Origin: Tessaracoccus sp. MC1865
GTDB taxonomy: Bacteria > Actinomycetota > Actinomycetes > Propionibacteriales > Propionibacteriaceae
Assembly: GCF_017815535.1 (NCBI RefSeq)
Contig: NZ_CP072596.1
Location: forward strand, 2,387,614-2,451,613
Length of the DNA: 64,000 nucleotides
Reading direction: 5' to 3'
Shown in pieces: positions 10,819 to 19,844 of the stretch (positions are counted from its first letter, which is position 1; every line of letters starts with the position of its first letter). Under the pieces are notes generated by a model, which did no database searches, was not told the origin of the DNA, and was given only the letters and a program-made list of their open reading frames with translations. The position numbers and the translations under genes were made by a program.

Positions 10819-12681
10819 ATGCCCCAACGTTCCGATCTGCGTAACGTGGCGATCATCGCCCACGTCGACCACGGAAAGACCACCCTCGTCGATGCCATGC
10901 TGTGGCAGTCGGGTGCTTTCCGGGAAGGCTCGGACGTCAACAACCGGGTGATGGACTCGATGGACCTCGAACGCGAGAAGGGCATCACCATCCTCGCGAA
11001 GAACACCGCCGTGCACCACCGCCGCCCCAACGGCGAAGACACCATCATCAACATCATCGACACGCCCGGCCACGCCGACTTCGGCGGTGAGGTCGAGCGC
11101 GGCCTCGAGATGGTCGACGGTGTGATCCTCCTGGTGGATGCCTCTGAGGGACCGCTCCCCCAGACCCGCTTCGTCCTGCGCAAGGCGCTCGCGAAGAAGC
11201 TCCCGATCATCGTGGTGGTCAACAAGGTCGACCGCGCGGACGCCCGCATCTCCGCCGTCGTCGAGGAGACCTACGACCTCTTCATCGACCTGCTCGACGA
11301 CGACGCGGCCGATGGCCTCGACTTCCCCATCGTCTTCGCCTCCGCCAAAGCGGGCCGCGCGTCGACGACCCAGCCGGCGGACGGCACCATGCCCGACAGC
11401 CCCAACCTGGAACCGCTGTTCGACACCCTGTTCGACACCATCCCCGCCCCCGAATACGAAGAGGGCGCCACGCTGCAGGCGCACGTCACCAACCTCGACG
11501 CCTCTCCGTACCTGGGTCGCCTCGCGCTGCTGCGCGTCGTCGCCGGTGAACTGAAGCGCGGCCAGCAGGTGGCCTGGTGCAAGACCGACGGCACCATCCA
11601 GAACGTCAAGCTCACCGAACTGCTGCGCACCGAGGCCCTCGACCGGGTGCCCGCGGAGAGCGCCGGCCCCGGCGACATCGTCGCGATCGCCGGCATCCCC
11701 GACATCATGATCGGCGAGACCCTCTCGGATCCGGAGAACCCCAAGCCGCTGCCGCTCATCGCGGTCGACCAGCCGTCGATCTCCATGACCATCGGCATCA
11801 ACACGTCGCCGCTCGCCGGCAAGTCCGGCAAGAACCTGACGGCCCGCCTCCTCAAGGCCCGCCTGGACCAGGAACTCATCGGCAACGTCTCCATCCGCGT
11901 CTCGCCCACCGAGCGTCCAGACACCTGGGAGGTCCAGGGCCGAGGTGAACTGCAGCTCGCCATCCTGGTCGAGATGATGCGCCGCGAGAACTTCGAGCTC
12001 ACCGTGGGCAAGCCGCAGGTGGTCACCCAGGTCATCAACGGCAAGGTCCACGAGCCGATCGAGCGCCTCACAGTCGACATCCCCGAAGAGTTCGTCGGCA
12101 CCGTGTCCCAGCTCATGGGGCTGCGCCGCGGCCGCATGGAACAGCTGGTCAACCACGGCACCGGCTGGGTCCGCCTCGAGTTCATCGTTCCGGCACGCGG
12201 CCTGATCGGCTTCCGTACCGAGTTCCTCACAGAGACGCGCGGCACCGGCATCATGAACCATGTCGCGGAGGGCTACGAGCCCTGGGCCGGCGACTTCCGC
12301 ACCCGTCCCACCGGCTCGCTGGTTGCGGACCGCACCGGCTCGGTCACGTCGTACGCGCTGTTCAACCTGCAGGAGCGCGGCACGTTGTTCGTCTCCCCCG
12401 GCGCCGAGGTCTACGAGGGCATGATCGTGGGCGAGAACCCGCGTCCCGAAGACATGGACGTCAACCCCACCAAGGAGAAGAAGCTCACCAACGTGCGCTC
12501 TTCCACCGGTGACGAGCTTGAGCGGCTGATCCCGGCCAGGCAGATGTCGATGGAACAGCAACTGGAGTTCTGCGCGGCCGACGAGTGCCTCGAGGTCACC
12601 CCGGCCGTCGTGCGCATCCGCAAGGTGATCCTCAACGGCAACGAGCGTCAGCGGGAGCGCAACCGCCAGAAGAAGAACTAG
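10819..12681 (+). CDS. typA: Ribosome-associated translational GTPase TypA/BipA
   Basis: EF-G-like GTPase that acts on the ribosome and assists 50S subunit assembly and stress growth. GTP-binding motifs are all present: AHVDHGKTT (residues 14-22), the switch I region with REKGITI, DTPGHADFGGEV, and NKVD. The protein has 620 residues, the normal length. The ATG at 10819 follows GGGAG. C-terminal segments such as GRGELQLAILVEMMRRE and PARGLIGFRTEF are diagnostic for BipA rather than EF-G. A strong hairpin follows at 12695-12733. Confidence 0.96.
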   Translation: MPQRSDLRNVAIIAHVDHGKTTLVDAMLWQSGAFREGSDVNNRVMDSMDLEREKGITILAKNTAVHHRRPNGEDTIINIIDTPGHADFGGEVERGLEMVDGVILLVDASEGPLPQTRFVLRKALAKKLPIIVVVNKVDRADARISAVVEETYDLFIDLLDDDAADGLDFPIVFASAKAGRASTTQPADGTMPDSPNLEPLFDTLFDTIPAPEYEEGATLQAHVTNLDASPYLGRLALLRVVAGELKRGQQVAWCKTDGTIQNVKLTELLRTEALDRVPAESAGPGDIVAIAGIPDIMIGETLSDPENPKPLPLIAVDQPSISMTIGINTSPLAGKSGKNLTARLLKARLDQELIGNVSIRVSPTERPDTWEVQGRGELQLAILVEMMRRENFELTVGKPQVVTQVINGKVHEPIERLTVDIPEEFVGTVSQLMGLRRGRMEQLVNHGTGWVRLEFIVPARGLIGFRTEFLTETRGTGIMNHVAEGYEPWAGDFRTRPTGSLVADRTGSVTSYALFNLQERGTLFVSPGAEVYEGMIVGENPRPEDMDVNPTKEKKLTNVRSSTGDELERLIPARQMSMEQQLEFCAADECLEVTPAVVRIRKVILNGNERQRERNRQKKN

Positions 12682-12694
12682 CCGGACATGTAGA

Positions 12695-12733
12695 ACGCCG
12701 GGCGTGCCTTGGGGGGATCTGCACGCCCGGCGT
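12695..12733 (+). terminator. Hairpin terminator after typA
   Basis: A 13-base-pair perfect stem (ACGCCGGGCGTGC paired with its complement at 12721-12733) with a 13-base loop begins 14 bases after the typA stop. There is no T-run, which is common for terminators in GC-rich actinobacteria. It probably stops typA transcription and could work on both strands. Confidence 0.7.
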
Positions 12734-12820
12734 CCATGTTGCGGCCACGTTGCCGCTGGGCAAACATTCCGCCGACGGTGGAAAACCGTGTACGCCTACC
12801 GTACGACGGGAGGAGGGTCA

Positions 12821-13387
12821 TTACAAGGATCCTTCAGCCAATTCGCGCTCGAGGTTGGCCCGCGCCGAGCGCTCCCACCGCTCCCGTCCGAGCTCTGTGG
12901 CGAAGATGCGGGGCCGTGCCAGCATGCGCTCAGCGAACGCCCGACGGCGGGCCCACCACTCCTCGGGGGTCAGCCCCGGGAGCTCCGCCCTGATCGCCTG
13001 CACGTTGGCCAGGTACCGTTCCCAGGTCAGCCCCAGACCGTGCAGATCTGCATCCGCGACGCGCGCGGCCCGCTGGTCGCCGTCCATGGGCGCGTGCGAG
13101 ATCGTGATCAACACCAGCCGGCACACCTCGTCCACCTCGGTGGGGGGCAGGTGCGGCGCGAGGAGAGCGCGGGCCTCCTCCGCCGAGGCCAGTTCATCCT
13201 GCGGAGAGGTGTTGGTGTGCACCGCGTCGTGGCACCAGTAGGCCAGGCGCTCGAGGTCACCGGCACCCAGAAGGTCGAGGGCCTCCAGCCCGTCGGTCAG
13301 GTGCGAGACGCCGTGGTAGCGACGGTGGGGTTCGCGCCACCGGGCCAGCAGTTCCGCCGCCACCTCCTCCGGGAGCGGGTCCGTCAC
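12821..13387 (-). CDS. HD-domain metal-dependent hydrolase
   Basis: A 188-residue cytosolic protein of the HD superfamily (COG4339 type). The metal-binding elements are YHGVSHL, the HD pair in YWCHDAVH, and a later ISHAPMDGDQ with the Asp of DADLHGLG, in the order seen in predicted phosphohydrolases of this group. Its substrate is unknown. The start is the GTG at 13387, which overlaps the stop of the upstream membrane-protein gene as GTGA, so the two genes are translationally coupled. The 87 bases between the typA hairpin and this gene's end contain no gene. Confidence 0.75.
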   Translation of the reverse strand: MTDPLPEEVAAELLARWREPHRRYHGVSHLTDGLEALDLLGAGDLERLAYWCHDAVHTNTSPQDELASAEEARALLAPHLPPTEVDEVCRLVLITISHAPMDGDQRAARVADADLHGLGLTWERYLANVQAIRAELPGLTPEEWWARRRAFAERMLARPRIFATELGRERWERSARANLERELAEGSL

Positions 13388-13812
13388 CACAGGCGCACCA
13401 CCCCGTGGGCGATGCCCGCCCACAATGCGGCCCACAGCACGCTGGCGAAGGTGCCGATGATGAACAGCTCGCCTTTGCGGGAGGCGCCGGACGCCGACGT
13501 GGTCTTCAGGTCCGCGTAACGCCCGAGCCCCTTGACGGCGAGCACGATGGCGATGCCCTCCGGGAACCCCGCCACGAGGCAGCAGTAGACGGCGATGCGC
13601 TCAAGGATGCCCACCCACCGCCCGCCGGGCAGTTCCTGCTGGGCCGCGACCAGGCCCAGGCCCAGATTCCTCCGGGTTTGTTGCAGTTCGTCTTCCGCCT
13701 GGGCGGCAACCCGATCGATGCGGCGCAGCAGCCACCGGATCACTCCGTTGCCGAGCAGCGCGAACGCTCCGCCCGCCACCAGGACGGCACCTCTCGTCAG
13801 CAGATCCAGCAC
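13384..13812 (-). CDS. Conserved membrane protein (SatD-neighbourhood type)
   Basis: A 142-residue protein with an N-terminal helix (about residues 8-28), a charged segment with QAEDELQQTRRNLG, and two more helices around GRWVGILERIAVYCCLVAGFPEGIAIVLAVKGLGRY and GELFIIGTFASVLWAALWAG. Proteins of this pattern are often found next to SatD-family genes in actinobacteria; here a SatD-like gene lies 1 kb away on the other side of a secreted hydrolase gene. The function is unknown. Its stop overlaps the start of the HD hydrolase gene. The ATG at 13812 is a reasonable start. Confidence 0.65.
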   Translation of the reverse strand: MLDLLTRGAVLVAGGAFALLGNGVIRWLLRRIDRVAAQAEDELQQTRRNLGLGLVAAQQELPGGRWVGILERIAVYCCLVAGFPEGIAIVLAVKGLGRYADLKTTSASGASRKGELFIIGTFASVLWAALWAGIAHGVVRLW

Positions 13813-13908
13813 GCCTCAGACGCTACACGGCGACACCGACAGCCGGGGCGGTAAAGATGGGGCATTCGCCCGATGCGCCGGGGCGAAGAAGGTCCCTAGC
13901 TTCTGGCC

Positions 13909-14730
13909 ATGAGTATCTCGACCCGGGTAAGACCCGCAGCGGCAGCCGTATTCGCCGCGATCCTCGCACTCGCGACCGCCATCCCGGCACAGGCCGCCCC
14001 CACCCGCATCCGCTACGACGCCCTGGGCGACTCCTTCGCCGCCGGCACCGGCGCCGGCGACCCGCTGGACCCCTGCGCCAGGACAGCAGCCCCCCACCCC
14101 CAGATCCTGAGTGGTCGCATGCAGCTGCAACTCGACGACTTCGCCGCCTGCGCCGGCGCCGGGCTGGACCACGTGGCCATGCAGATCCAGACCGCGCTCG
14201 ATGCGGAGACGCGGCTGGTCACGCTCTCGCTCGGGGGCAACGAACTCGACTGGATCACCGCCATCCAGACCTGCGCCACGTTCCCGGGCTCCTGCGCCCT
14301 CATCGCCGAGCAGGGCCGGCAGACCGCCGCCCTGCTGCCGACGGCTCTGGTGCCCATCTATGCGGCAGCGCGGGCGATGGCGCCCAACGCGCAGTTGGTC
14401 GTGACCGGCTACCCGAGGCTCTTCTCCCCGGAATACGGCGACTACAGCGGCGTCTACATGGGGATGCCCTTCACCTTGCCGGCAGAAGACCAGACAGGTC
14501 TCAACAGCGTGATCGATGCCCTCAACACCTCGATCGCCCAAGCCGCGCTCGCCGTGCCGGGCACGCGCTACGTCGATGTCACTCAGCGCTTCATCGGCCA
14601 CGGCGTGAATGCTCCGTCCGCTTGGATCACGGGGGCCTCCGCCGCGGCCCCCCTGCACCCGACATCCCAGGGTCAGCGGGCGTACGCAGCCGCGGTCACC
14701 GCTGTGGTTGAACCGGGCGCGTTGCGGTGA
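13909..14730 (+). CDS. Secreted SGNH/GDSL hydrolase
   Basis: A 273-residue exported esterase/lipase-like protein. Residues 1-30 form a Sec signal peptide ending AQA-AP. Block I GDSFAAG holds the catalytic Ser, GGNELD is block III with the oxyanion Asn, and LHPTSQGQRAYA near the C-terminus gives the catalytic His. Several Cys residues (in DPCART, AACAGAG, QTCATFPGSC) would form disulfides outside the cell, as in streptomycete secreted lipases. The substrate is not predictable. The gene stands alone, divergent from the membrane-protein gene; the 96 bases between them must hold both promoters. Confidence 0.85.
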   Translation: MSISTRVRPAAAAVFAAILALATAIPAQAAPTRIRYDALGDSFAAGTGAGDPLDPCARTAAPHPQILSGRMQLQLDDFAACAGAGLDHVAMQIQTALDAETRLVTLSLGGNELDWITAIQTCATFPGSCALIAEQGRQTAALLPTALVPIYAAARAMAPNAQLVVTGYPRLFSPEYGDYSGVYMGMPFTLPAEDQTGLNSVIDALNTSIAQAALAVPGTRYVDVTQRFIGHGVNAPSAWITGASAAAPLHPTSQGQRAYAAAVTAVVEPGALR

Positions 14731-14763
14731 CGGGTCCGAACCTTCACTGCGCGGTTCTTAAGC

Positions 14764-14769
14764 TAATGT
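14764..14769 (+). promoter_or_regulatory. Candidate -10 box for a leaderless transcript of the SatD-like gene
   Basis: TAATGT fits the TANNNT actinobacterial -10 pattern and lies six bases before the ATG at 14776, with no ribosome-binding site in between. This spacing would put the transcription start at or next to the A of the start codon. Confidence 0.45.
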
Positions 14770-14775
14770 CTTCAT

Positions 14776-15408
14776 ATGGCACGAATGAAGGATTGTCCTA
14801 ACGTCGCCGGCGCTCTCTTCGACGTGGTCGGCTCCCGCGGTGAGTCCCGCGCGCAACGCCACCGCGCCCTGCTGGCCGCCGTCGACGACACCAACCGCCG
14901 GGTGCCGCCGCTGGACGCCCTGCGGTTCACCGTCGGTGACGAACTGCAGGGCATCTACGCCTCGGTGGAGGAGGCGCTACGGGCGGCCTACTTCCTGCGC
15001 CTGACACTGGCGCCGGAGGTGGACCTGCGCGTGGGCATCGGCGTGGGAGAGGTGAAGGTGATCGACGAGGAGCGGGGCATCCAGGACGGCAGCGCCTGGT
15101 GGCGCGCCCGGGAGGCGGTCGACGCCGTGCGCGCCCAGGCTTCTGACGCCGGCTACCGGGGAACCCGGACGGCCATCGTGGGCCTTGAGCCCCCGTCGGT
15201 CCTGCCCTCGACGGTGGGGCTCATCGACGCGCACCTCGCCCGGCTCCGGGGGGCCACCGTCGGGTCCCTGCTGGGCCTGCTCGACGGGCTGAGCAACGCG
15301 GAGATCGCGGAGCGGGAGGCCATCTCGGAGTCCGCGAACTCCCAGCGGGTGATCAACAACGACCTCCGGCCACTCGCCGACGCCATCCGGGCGGTCACGG
15401 GCTGCTAG
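14776..15408 (+). CDS. SatD-like regulatory protein
   Basis: A 210-residue protein resembling the SatD family. The N-terminal half has ALFDVVGSRG and LRFTVGDELQGIYAS, reminiscent of a nucleotidyl-cyclase-like fold. The C-terminus (about residues 165-205) has a helix-turn-helix look with LLDGLSNAEIAEREAISESANSQRVINN, similar to a sigma region 4 or LuxR-type helix pair. SatD was named from an acid-tolerance locus in streptococci; its mechanism is not settled. No Shine-Dalgarno precedes the ATG at 14776, and a -10 box lies six bases upstream, so the message may be leaderless. An ATG at 14785 is an alternative start. Confidence 0.6.
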   Translation: MARMKDCPNVAGALFDVVGSRGESRAQRHRALLAAVDDTNRRVPPLDALRFTVGDELQGIYASVEEALRAAYFLRLTLAPEVDLRVGIGVGEVKVIDEERGIQDGSAWWRAREAVDAVRAQASDAGYRGTRTAIVGLEPPSVLPSTVGLIDAHLARLRGATVGSLLGLLDGLSNAEIAEREAISESANSQRVINNDLRPLADAIRAVTGC

Positions 15409-15416
15409 CCCGAGGC

Positions 15417-16334
15417 TCAGTCCTCGTGCTCCGCTGGGTCCTCGGCCATCCGGTTCTTGCGGCCCATGGTCACGATCAGCGGGTCGACCGGCTTGATGAC
15501 CGAGGGGTCCTTGCCGTCATAGTCGTGCAGGCCGAGGAACAGGCGCATGGCGTTGAGCCGGGCGCGCTTCTTGTCGTTGGACTTGATGCGGTACCAGGGG
15601 GCGATCGCCGTGTCGGTGTGCTTCAGCATCGCGTTCTTCGCGGCCGTGTAGTCGTCCCACCGGCCCAGCGACTCCAGGTCCATCGGCGACAACTTCCACT
15701 GCCGCACGGGATCGATCTGACGGATGGCGAAGCGCGTGCGCTGCTCGCGCTGCGTGACGGAGAACCACAGTTTCGTCACCGTGGTGCCGGCCTCGATGAG
15801 CATCTCCTCGAACAACGGCGCCTGCCGCACGAAGGTGTCGTACTCCTGGTCCGAGCAGAACCCCATCACGCGCTCCACGCCCGCCCGGTTGTACCAGGAG
15901 CGGTCGAACATCACGATCTCGCCCGCCGTCGGGAGATGCTGGATGTAGCGCTGGAAGTACCACTGGCCCCTCTCCCGTTCCGTGGGCACGCCCAGTGCCA
16001 CGGTGCGGGCGTAGCGGGGATTGAGGTGCTCGGTGAAGCGCTTGATGGCACCACCCTTGCCCGCCGCGTCGCGGCCTTCGAACAGGATGACGTGCTTGGT
16101 GCCGCGGTCCTGCGCCGAATACTGGAACTTCAAGAGTTCGATCTGCAGCTGCCGCTTCTCGATCTCGTACTCGTTGCGCCCCATGAGGACGTCATACGGG
16201 TAGCGGTCGCGCCAGGTCTCCACAGCCTGTCCGAGCGGGTCGACGAGATACGGGTCCTCACCGTGCACATCGGTGACGGCGAAGCCCTCCGCGAGGAGTT
16301 GGTCGATGTATTCGCGCAGGCTCGATTGACTCAT
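15417..16334 (-). CDS. ppk2: Polyphosphate kinase 2
   Basis: PPK2-family phosphotransferase moving phosphate between polyphosphate and nucleoside di- or triphosphates. Diagnostic segments are the Walker A-like FEGRDAAGKGGAIKRFTEHLNPR, the Walker B-like VMFDRSWYNRAGVERVMGF and the lid RIKSNDKKRARLNAMR. A single PPK2 domain of about 230 residues is present in a 305-residue protein, typical of class I enzymes. The ATG at 16334 follows GGAT; a TTG 12 bases upstream is less likely. Together with ppk1 at 21354 the organism has both polyphosphate kinase types within 6 kb. It is divergent from tpx. Confidence 0.92.
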   Translation of the reverse strand: MSQSSLREYIDQLLAEGFAVTDVHGEDPYLVDPLGQAVETWRDRYPYDVLMGRNEYEIEKRQLQIELLKFQYSAQDRGTKHVILFEGRDAAGKGGAIKRFTEHLNPRYARTVALGVPTERERGQWYFQRYIQHLPTAGEIVMFDRSWYNRAGVERVMGFCSDQEYDTFVRQAPLFEEMLIEAGTTVTKLWFSVTQREQRTRFAIRQIDPVRQWKLSPMDLESLGRWDDYTAAKNAMLKHTDTAIAPWYRIKSNDKKRARLNAMRLFLGLHDYDGKDPSVIKPVDPLIVTMGRKNRMAEDPAEHED

Positions 16335-16453
16335 ATCAGGATCCAACCACGTCCGGGTGAACAGAGGGCGAACACACGCGCGACCACCCCTGTTCGCCGA
16401 CAGGGGACGAGACGCGCCGGTCGCCGTTTGGGTCCATGGGCAAGGATCGGGGC

Positions 16454-16951
16454 ATGGCTGATATCACCCACAAAGGAAACCCCGTCCGTACCGTAGGCGA
16501 ACTGCCCGCAGTCGGCTCCACCGCCCCGGATTTCGTGGTCACCGGCACGGACCTCGCCGAGGTCCGGCTGTCCGACTTCGCCGGCAGGAAGCTGCTCATC
16601 AGCATCTTCCCGTCGCTCGACACCGGAGTGTGCGCCACCTCGCTTCGCACCTTCAACGAGAGCGCAGCCGGCCTCGAGGGCGCCACCGTCCTGAACGTCT
16701 CGCGCGACCTACCGTTCGCGCACGCCCGGTTCTGCGAGTCTGAGGGCATCGACAACGTCGTGGTCGCCTCCGATTTCCGCACCGACTTCGGCGAGAACTA
16801 CGGCGTCACGCTGGAGACCGGCGCGCTCAAGGGCCTGCTCTCGCGCTCCGTCATCGTGATCGACGAGCACGGGAAGGTCGTCTACACCGAGCAGGTGCCG
16901 GAGATCGGCCAGGAGCCGGATTACCAGGCCGCGCTGGCCGCGCTGAACTGA
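16454..16951 (+). CDS. tpx: Thiol peroxidase (Tpx, atypical 2-Cys peroxiredoxin)
   Basis: Reduces hydrogen peroxide and organic hydroperoxides. The protein has 165 residues. The peroxidatic Cys60 lies in [16 protein letters not shown] and the resolving Cys94 in ARFCESEGI, the standard Tpx pair. The N-terminal part with [20 protein letters not shown] is also characteristic. The ATG at 16454 follows AAGGA. The gene is monocistronic: ppk2 is divergent and a strong hairpin follows the stop. Confidence 0.95.
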   Translation: MADITHKGNPVRTVGELPAVGSTAPDFVVTGTDLAEVRLSDFAGRKLLISIFPSLDTGVCATSLRTFNESAAGLEGATVLNVSRDLPFAHARFCESEGIDNVVVASDFRTDFGENYGVTLETGALKGLLSRSVIVIDEHGKVVYTEQVPEIGQEPDYQAALAALN

Positions 16952-16961
16952 CCCGAACGCG

Positions 16962-17000
16962 ACACCCCCACGCTCGGCTGATGCTGAGCATGGGGGTGTG
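16962..17000. terminator. Bidirectional hairpin between tpx and ygfZ
   Basis: Nine paired bases (ACACCCCCA with its complement) and an inner GCTC/GAGC stem, separated by one mismatch, lie between two convergent genes. It starts 10 bases after the tpx stop and ends 16 bases before the ygfZ stop, so it can end both transcripts. Confidence 0.7.
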
Positions 17001-17015
17001 TCGTTGGCGGCGGCG

Positions 17016-17948
17016 TCAGCCGAGCACGGGCCGGATGTGCAGGCCGACCTCCGGGTCCACCAGCACCTCCTGGGCCGCGGCGATTCCGTCGGCCAGCAGT
17101 TCCGCGTCGACAGGAACGTTGCGCTTCACCAGCGCAAGGGCGATGGGGCCCAGTTCGTGGTGGCGGGCCGACGAGCCCACGAAGCCGACGGTGCGGCCGC
17201 CGTGTTCAACAGGGGAGCCCTGTTCCGGCAGCTGCGACAGTGAACCGTCCAGGTGCAGCTGCACCAGCCGCCGGGGCGGCCGGCCCAGCGTGTGCACGCG
17301 GGCGACCGTCTCCTGCCCGCGGTAACAGCCCTTGTTGAGGTGCGTGCCGACCAGGCCGATCTCGTTCGGGATGGTCTTGTGGTCCGTGTCGACGAAGAAG
17401 CGCGGCACACCGGCGGCCACGCGCAGGGCGTCGAACGCCCAGGTGCCCACGGTGGACTCCAGCTCGGCGTCCACCGGAACGAAGACGTCCAGCCCGCCGA
17501 CATCGGAGTCGCGGACGCGCCACTGGGGATCCAGGGGCACCTTGTGCCCGACCCACGCGAGGCGCAGGTCGGTCCGTGGGGTGACCTCCACGCGCATCAC
17601 GAACCGCATGGAGTCGAGGAACTCCACCAGCGCCTCAGCCCTGCCCGGTTCGGTCCAGGCGAGAAAGCTGGTGCCGTCGTCGGTGCCGTGGAGCACGTGC
17701 TCGATGTGCCCCGTGGGTGACAGGATCAGCGCCGTCGTGGACTGCCCCGCCCCCAGGCCGGACAGGTGTTGCGTGGTGATCGAATGCAGCCAGGTGAGGC
17801 GGTCCGGGCCGGAAATCTCGACGATCTCGCGGTTGGGCAGGTCCACTACACCCTCGCCCGAGGCGAGCGAGCGGGCCTCGGCGACGGGGTTCCCGAAGTG
17901 CCAGATGAGCCCCGCGTCGAGGCCCTTGTCCATGGCGACGGCGGCCAT
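17016..17948 (-). CDS. ygfZ: Folate-binding YgfZ/GcvT-like protein
   Basis: A 310-residue protein of the YgfZ/IbA57 family, which uses tetrahydrofolate to support iron-sulfur cluster enzymes. The family signature NKGCYRGQETVAR is intact, with the conserved Cys. The N-terminal LPNREIVEISGPDRLTWLHSITTQ and ILSPTGHIEHV segments match the GcvT-like fold. The ATG at 17948 shares one base with the stop of the upstream nitrobindin-like gene (TGATG), so the two are coupled; a nitrobindin-like heme protein and a cluster-maintenance factor together suggest shared use under nitrosative or oxidative stress, which is inference. Confidence 0.9.
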   Translation of the reverse strand: MAAVAMDKGLDAGLIWHFGNPVAEARSLASGEGVVDLPNREIVEISGPDRLTWLHSITTQHLSGLGAGQSTTALILSPTGHIEHVLHGTDDGTSFLAWTEPGRAEALVEFLDSMRFVMRVEVTPRTDLRLAWVGHKVPLDPQWRVRDSDVGGLDVFVPVDAELESTVGTWAFDALRVAAGVPRFFVDTDHKTIPNEIGLVGTHLNKGCYRGQETVARVHTLGRPPRRLVQLHLDGSLSQLPEQGSPVEHGGRTVGFVGSSARHHELGPIALALVKRNVPVDAELLADGIAAAQEVLVDPEVGLHIRPVLG

Positions 17949-18502
17949 CAGACCCTCTTCAGGCGGGCCCACATGTGCGGACGCAGGTCGTGGGCGGTGG
18001 TGGAGCGGTCGAGCGCGTACATGAGGTCGCCCTCAACCTTGCCATACAGCCGCTGCCCGGACATGTGCTCGACGGCGGCGGACTCGCCGCGCACCACCGC
18101 GTCTGTGGTCATGTCGATGCGGGTCACCTGGATCTTGCCGATCAGGATCTCGGTCCAGCCCTCGGAGTTGGCCAGTTCCACCTCGACGGAGGCGTCGGGC
18201 TTCGGGCGCCAGAACCCGGTCTCCATGCCGAGCACCTTGGTGGCCCGGCCGATACCCTCCACGGCCTCCTGCTGCTCGGCGGGGTCTGCGTCGAGCAGGA
18301 AAGTCTGTGAGATGTAGTAGAGGTAGTCGTCCCCGTTGTGCTGGAACTCCATGCGCTGTTCGAACTGGAAGCCGTTGCCCTCATGGTCCGTGCCGTGGCC
18401 GGTGCCTTCCCAGCGACCGACCATCCAGCCCAGCGCCGTCAGTGCGGGATTGAGCCCCTCAGGGACCTCGATGTCAATATTCATCTGCGGTTCGGTCGAC
18501 AT
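17948..18502 (-). CDS. Nitrobindin-like heme-binding FABP-family protein
   Basis: A 184-residue beta-barrel protein (DUF1794/THAP4-like). It has the barrel entry [15 protein letters not shown], the GxWxGxG motif of nitrobindins, then [17 protein letters not shown] and [22 protein letters not shown]. The His in TAHDLRPH is near where the heme-ligand His sits in nitrobindins. Members bind ferric heme and can isomerise peroxynitrite. The ATG at 18502 has no ribosome site; a perfect TATACT lies seven bases upstream, so the transcript is probably leaderless. It overlaps ygfZ by one base and is divergent from dtd with only 35 bases between them. Confidence 0.85.
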   Translation of the reverse strand: MSTEPQMNIDIEVPEGLNPALTALGWMVGRWEGTGHGTDHEGNGFQFEQRMEFQHNGDDYLYYISQTFLLDADPAEQQEAVEGIGRATKVLGMETGFWRPKPDASVEVELANSEGWTEILIGKIQVTRIDMTTDAVVRGESAAVEHMSGQRLYGKVEGDLMYALDRSTTAHDLRPHMWARLKRV

Positions 18503-18509
18503 GCGGGCC

Positions 18510-18515
18510 AGTATA
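18510..18515 (-). promoter_or_regulatory. -10 box TATACT, leaderless promoter of the nitrobindin-like gene
   Basis: On the minus strand TATACT is followed by seven bases and then the ATG at 18502, placing the transcription start at the start codon. The GTATAC core is palindromic, so the same bases may also contribute to a dtd promoter on the plus strand. Confidence 0.55.
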
Positions 18516-18537
18516 CGAAGCAGCCACAATGGGCACC

Positions 18538-18975
18538 ATGCGTGTTGTGGTGACCAGGGTGCTCGAGGCCTCCGTGAAGGTCGACGGCGAGTTGGTCGGC
18601 GCGCTCGAGCGCCCCGGTCTGCTCGTCCTGGCTGGCGTCGGCCACGACGACACCTCCGACGACGCGGCAGCGCTTGCCCGCAAGATCTGGTCGCTGCGGA
18701 TCCTCGCCGACGAACAGTCGGCCAGCGACATCGACGCACCCCTGTTGGTCGTCAGCCAGTTCACCCTCTACGCCTCGACGCGGAAGGGGCGCCGGCCGTC
18801 CTGGAGCCGCGCGGCAGGCGGCGGCGTGAGCGAGCCGCTCGTCGAGGAGCTCTGCCGGCAGTTGGAGTCGTTGGGCGCGACGGTGGCGCGGGGCCGCTTC
18901 GGCGCCCACATGCTCGTCAGCTCCGTCAACGACGGCCCGGTGACCATCACGATGGACACGAAGAACTGGGAGTGA
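18538..18975 (+). CDS. dtd: D-aminoacyl-tRNA deacylase
   Basis: Removes D-amino acids (and glycine from tRNA-Ala) mis-attached to tRNA. The protein has 145 residues, starting with the canonical [18 protein letters not shown]. Both active-site motifs are present: SQFTLYA and NDGPVTI. An in-frame ATG at 18529 would add MGT; the family N-terminus favours 18538. No ribosome site is visible. The gene ends six bases before the convergent gene at 18982. Confidence 0.95.
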   Translation: MRVVVTRVLEASVKVDGELVGALERPGLLVLAGVGHDDTSDDAAALARKIWSLRILADEQSASDIDAPLLVVSQFTLYASTRKGRRPSWSRAAGGGVSEPLVEELCRQLESLGATVARGRFGAHMLVSSVNDGPVTITMDTKNWE

Positions 18976-18981
18976 GCCGGT

Positions 18982-19743
18982 TCAGGCCGGGGTGAGGAAC
19001 TCCACCGAGCTGAGCGACACGGCGTCGGCGTTGGCCTCGCCGTCTCCGGGAGCCGTGGCGTCCAGCACCGTCATGGTCACGCCCGTGGCGGCCAACGGCG
19101 GGAAGCGCACCTCCTGCGGGTTGCGGTTGTTCGCCGCCAGGCCCTGCACGAAGAAGGATCCGTCGTCGAACTCCCACCTGATGCTGAGGATGCGCCGCTC
19201 CGTCAGGTAGCGGTCGGACCAGGCGGTGTTGCCGTTGACCACGCGCACGCCGACGAGGGGCCGGCGCCCGCTGAACGTGAACGTCACCTGCTCCCCCACA
19301 CCCTCGCCGTGGCAGCGCCACAGGGTGCCCGAGTCGTCGTCGATCAGCATCGCCGGCGTGTCCCGCGTGCCTCCCTCCAGGCACTGCCCCTCGGCCGCCA
19401 ACACGTTGGCGACCACGACGGCGTCCGAATACGGCACCCCCGCGGTGCTGGGTGGGGCGGAGGCCGTCGCGGTGGGCAGCGGCGCAGGGCTCACGGTCAC
19501 CATCGGATCCTGGTTGCCGCGGAAGAAGAACAGTCGCCCGACGGCGAAGGCCAGCAGCACTGCGAGCACCAGGATGCCGGCCAGCATGCGCAGCGAAATC
19601 CCGTCCTGCCCCAGCGGCACCGTCTTGACCGACGACCGCTCGGGCGCGTGGGAAGGCTCCGGTTCCCCGCGCGCCTCCTCGGGCCCTTCCTCGGCCCCTT
19701 GCCGGAACAGATCGTCCGGAAGGTCCTGCGTCATGGGCAACAT
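18982..19743 (-). CDS. Membrane-anchored protein with discoidin-like C-terminal domain
   Basis: A protein of about 253 residues: an acidic cytosolic N-terminus (DLPDDLFRQGAEEGPEE), one membrane helix (LAGILVLAVLLAFAVGRLFFF), a Pro/Ala/Thr linker and an extracellular domain of about 140 residues. That domain has a jelly-roll, ligand-binding look with LIDDDSGTLWRCHGEGVGEQVTFTF, VRVVNGNTAWSDRYLTERR and two Cys; it resembles the NADase-type glycan-binding/discoidin-like modules of actinobacteria. No catalytic motif is seen. The start is uncertain (ATG at 19743 or 19734). The function is unknown, perhaps cell-wall or glycan binding. Confidence 0.6.
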   Translation of the reverse strand: MLPMTQDLPDDLFRQGAEEGPEEARGEPEPSHAPERSSVKTVPLGQDGISLRMLAGILVLAVLLAFAVGRLFFFRGNQDPMVTVSPAPLPTATASAPPSTAGVPYSDAVVVANVLAAEGQCLEGGTRDTPAMLIDDDSGTLWRCHGEGVGEQVTFTFSGRRPLVGVRVVNGNTAWSDRYLTERRILSIRWEFDDGSFFVQGLAANNRNPQEVRFPPLAATGVTMTVLDATAPGDGEANADAVSLSSVEFLTPA

Positions 19744-19844
19744 GGTAGCGGTGGAGCTCAGGCTGCCCCCGGAACGTGCGTATCGCGGGGGGCGACGTAC
19801 CACTAGGATGAGGTCGTCCCGCGGAGCGCGGAAGGAGGGCAGCC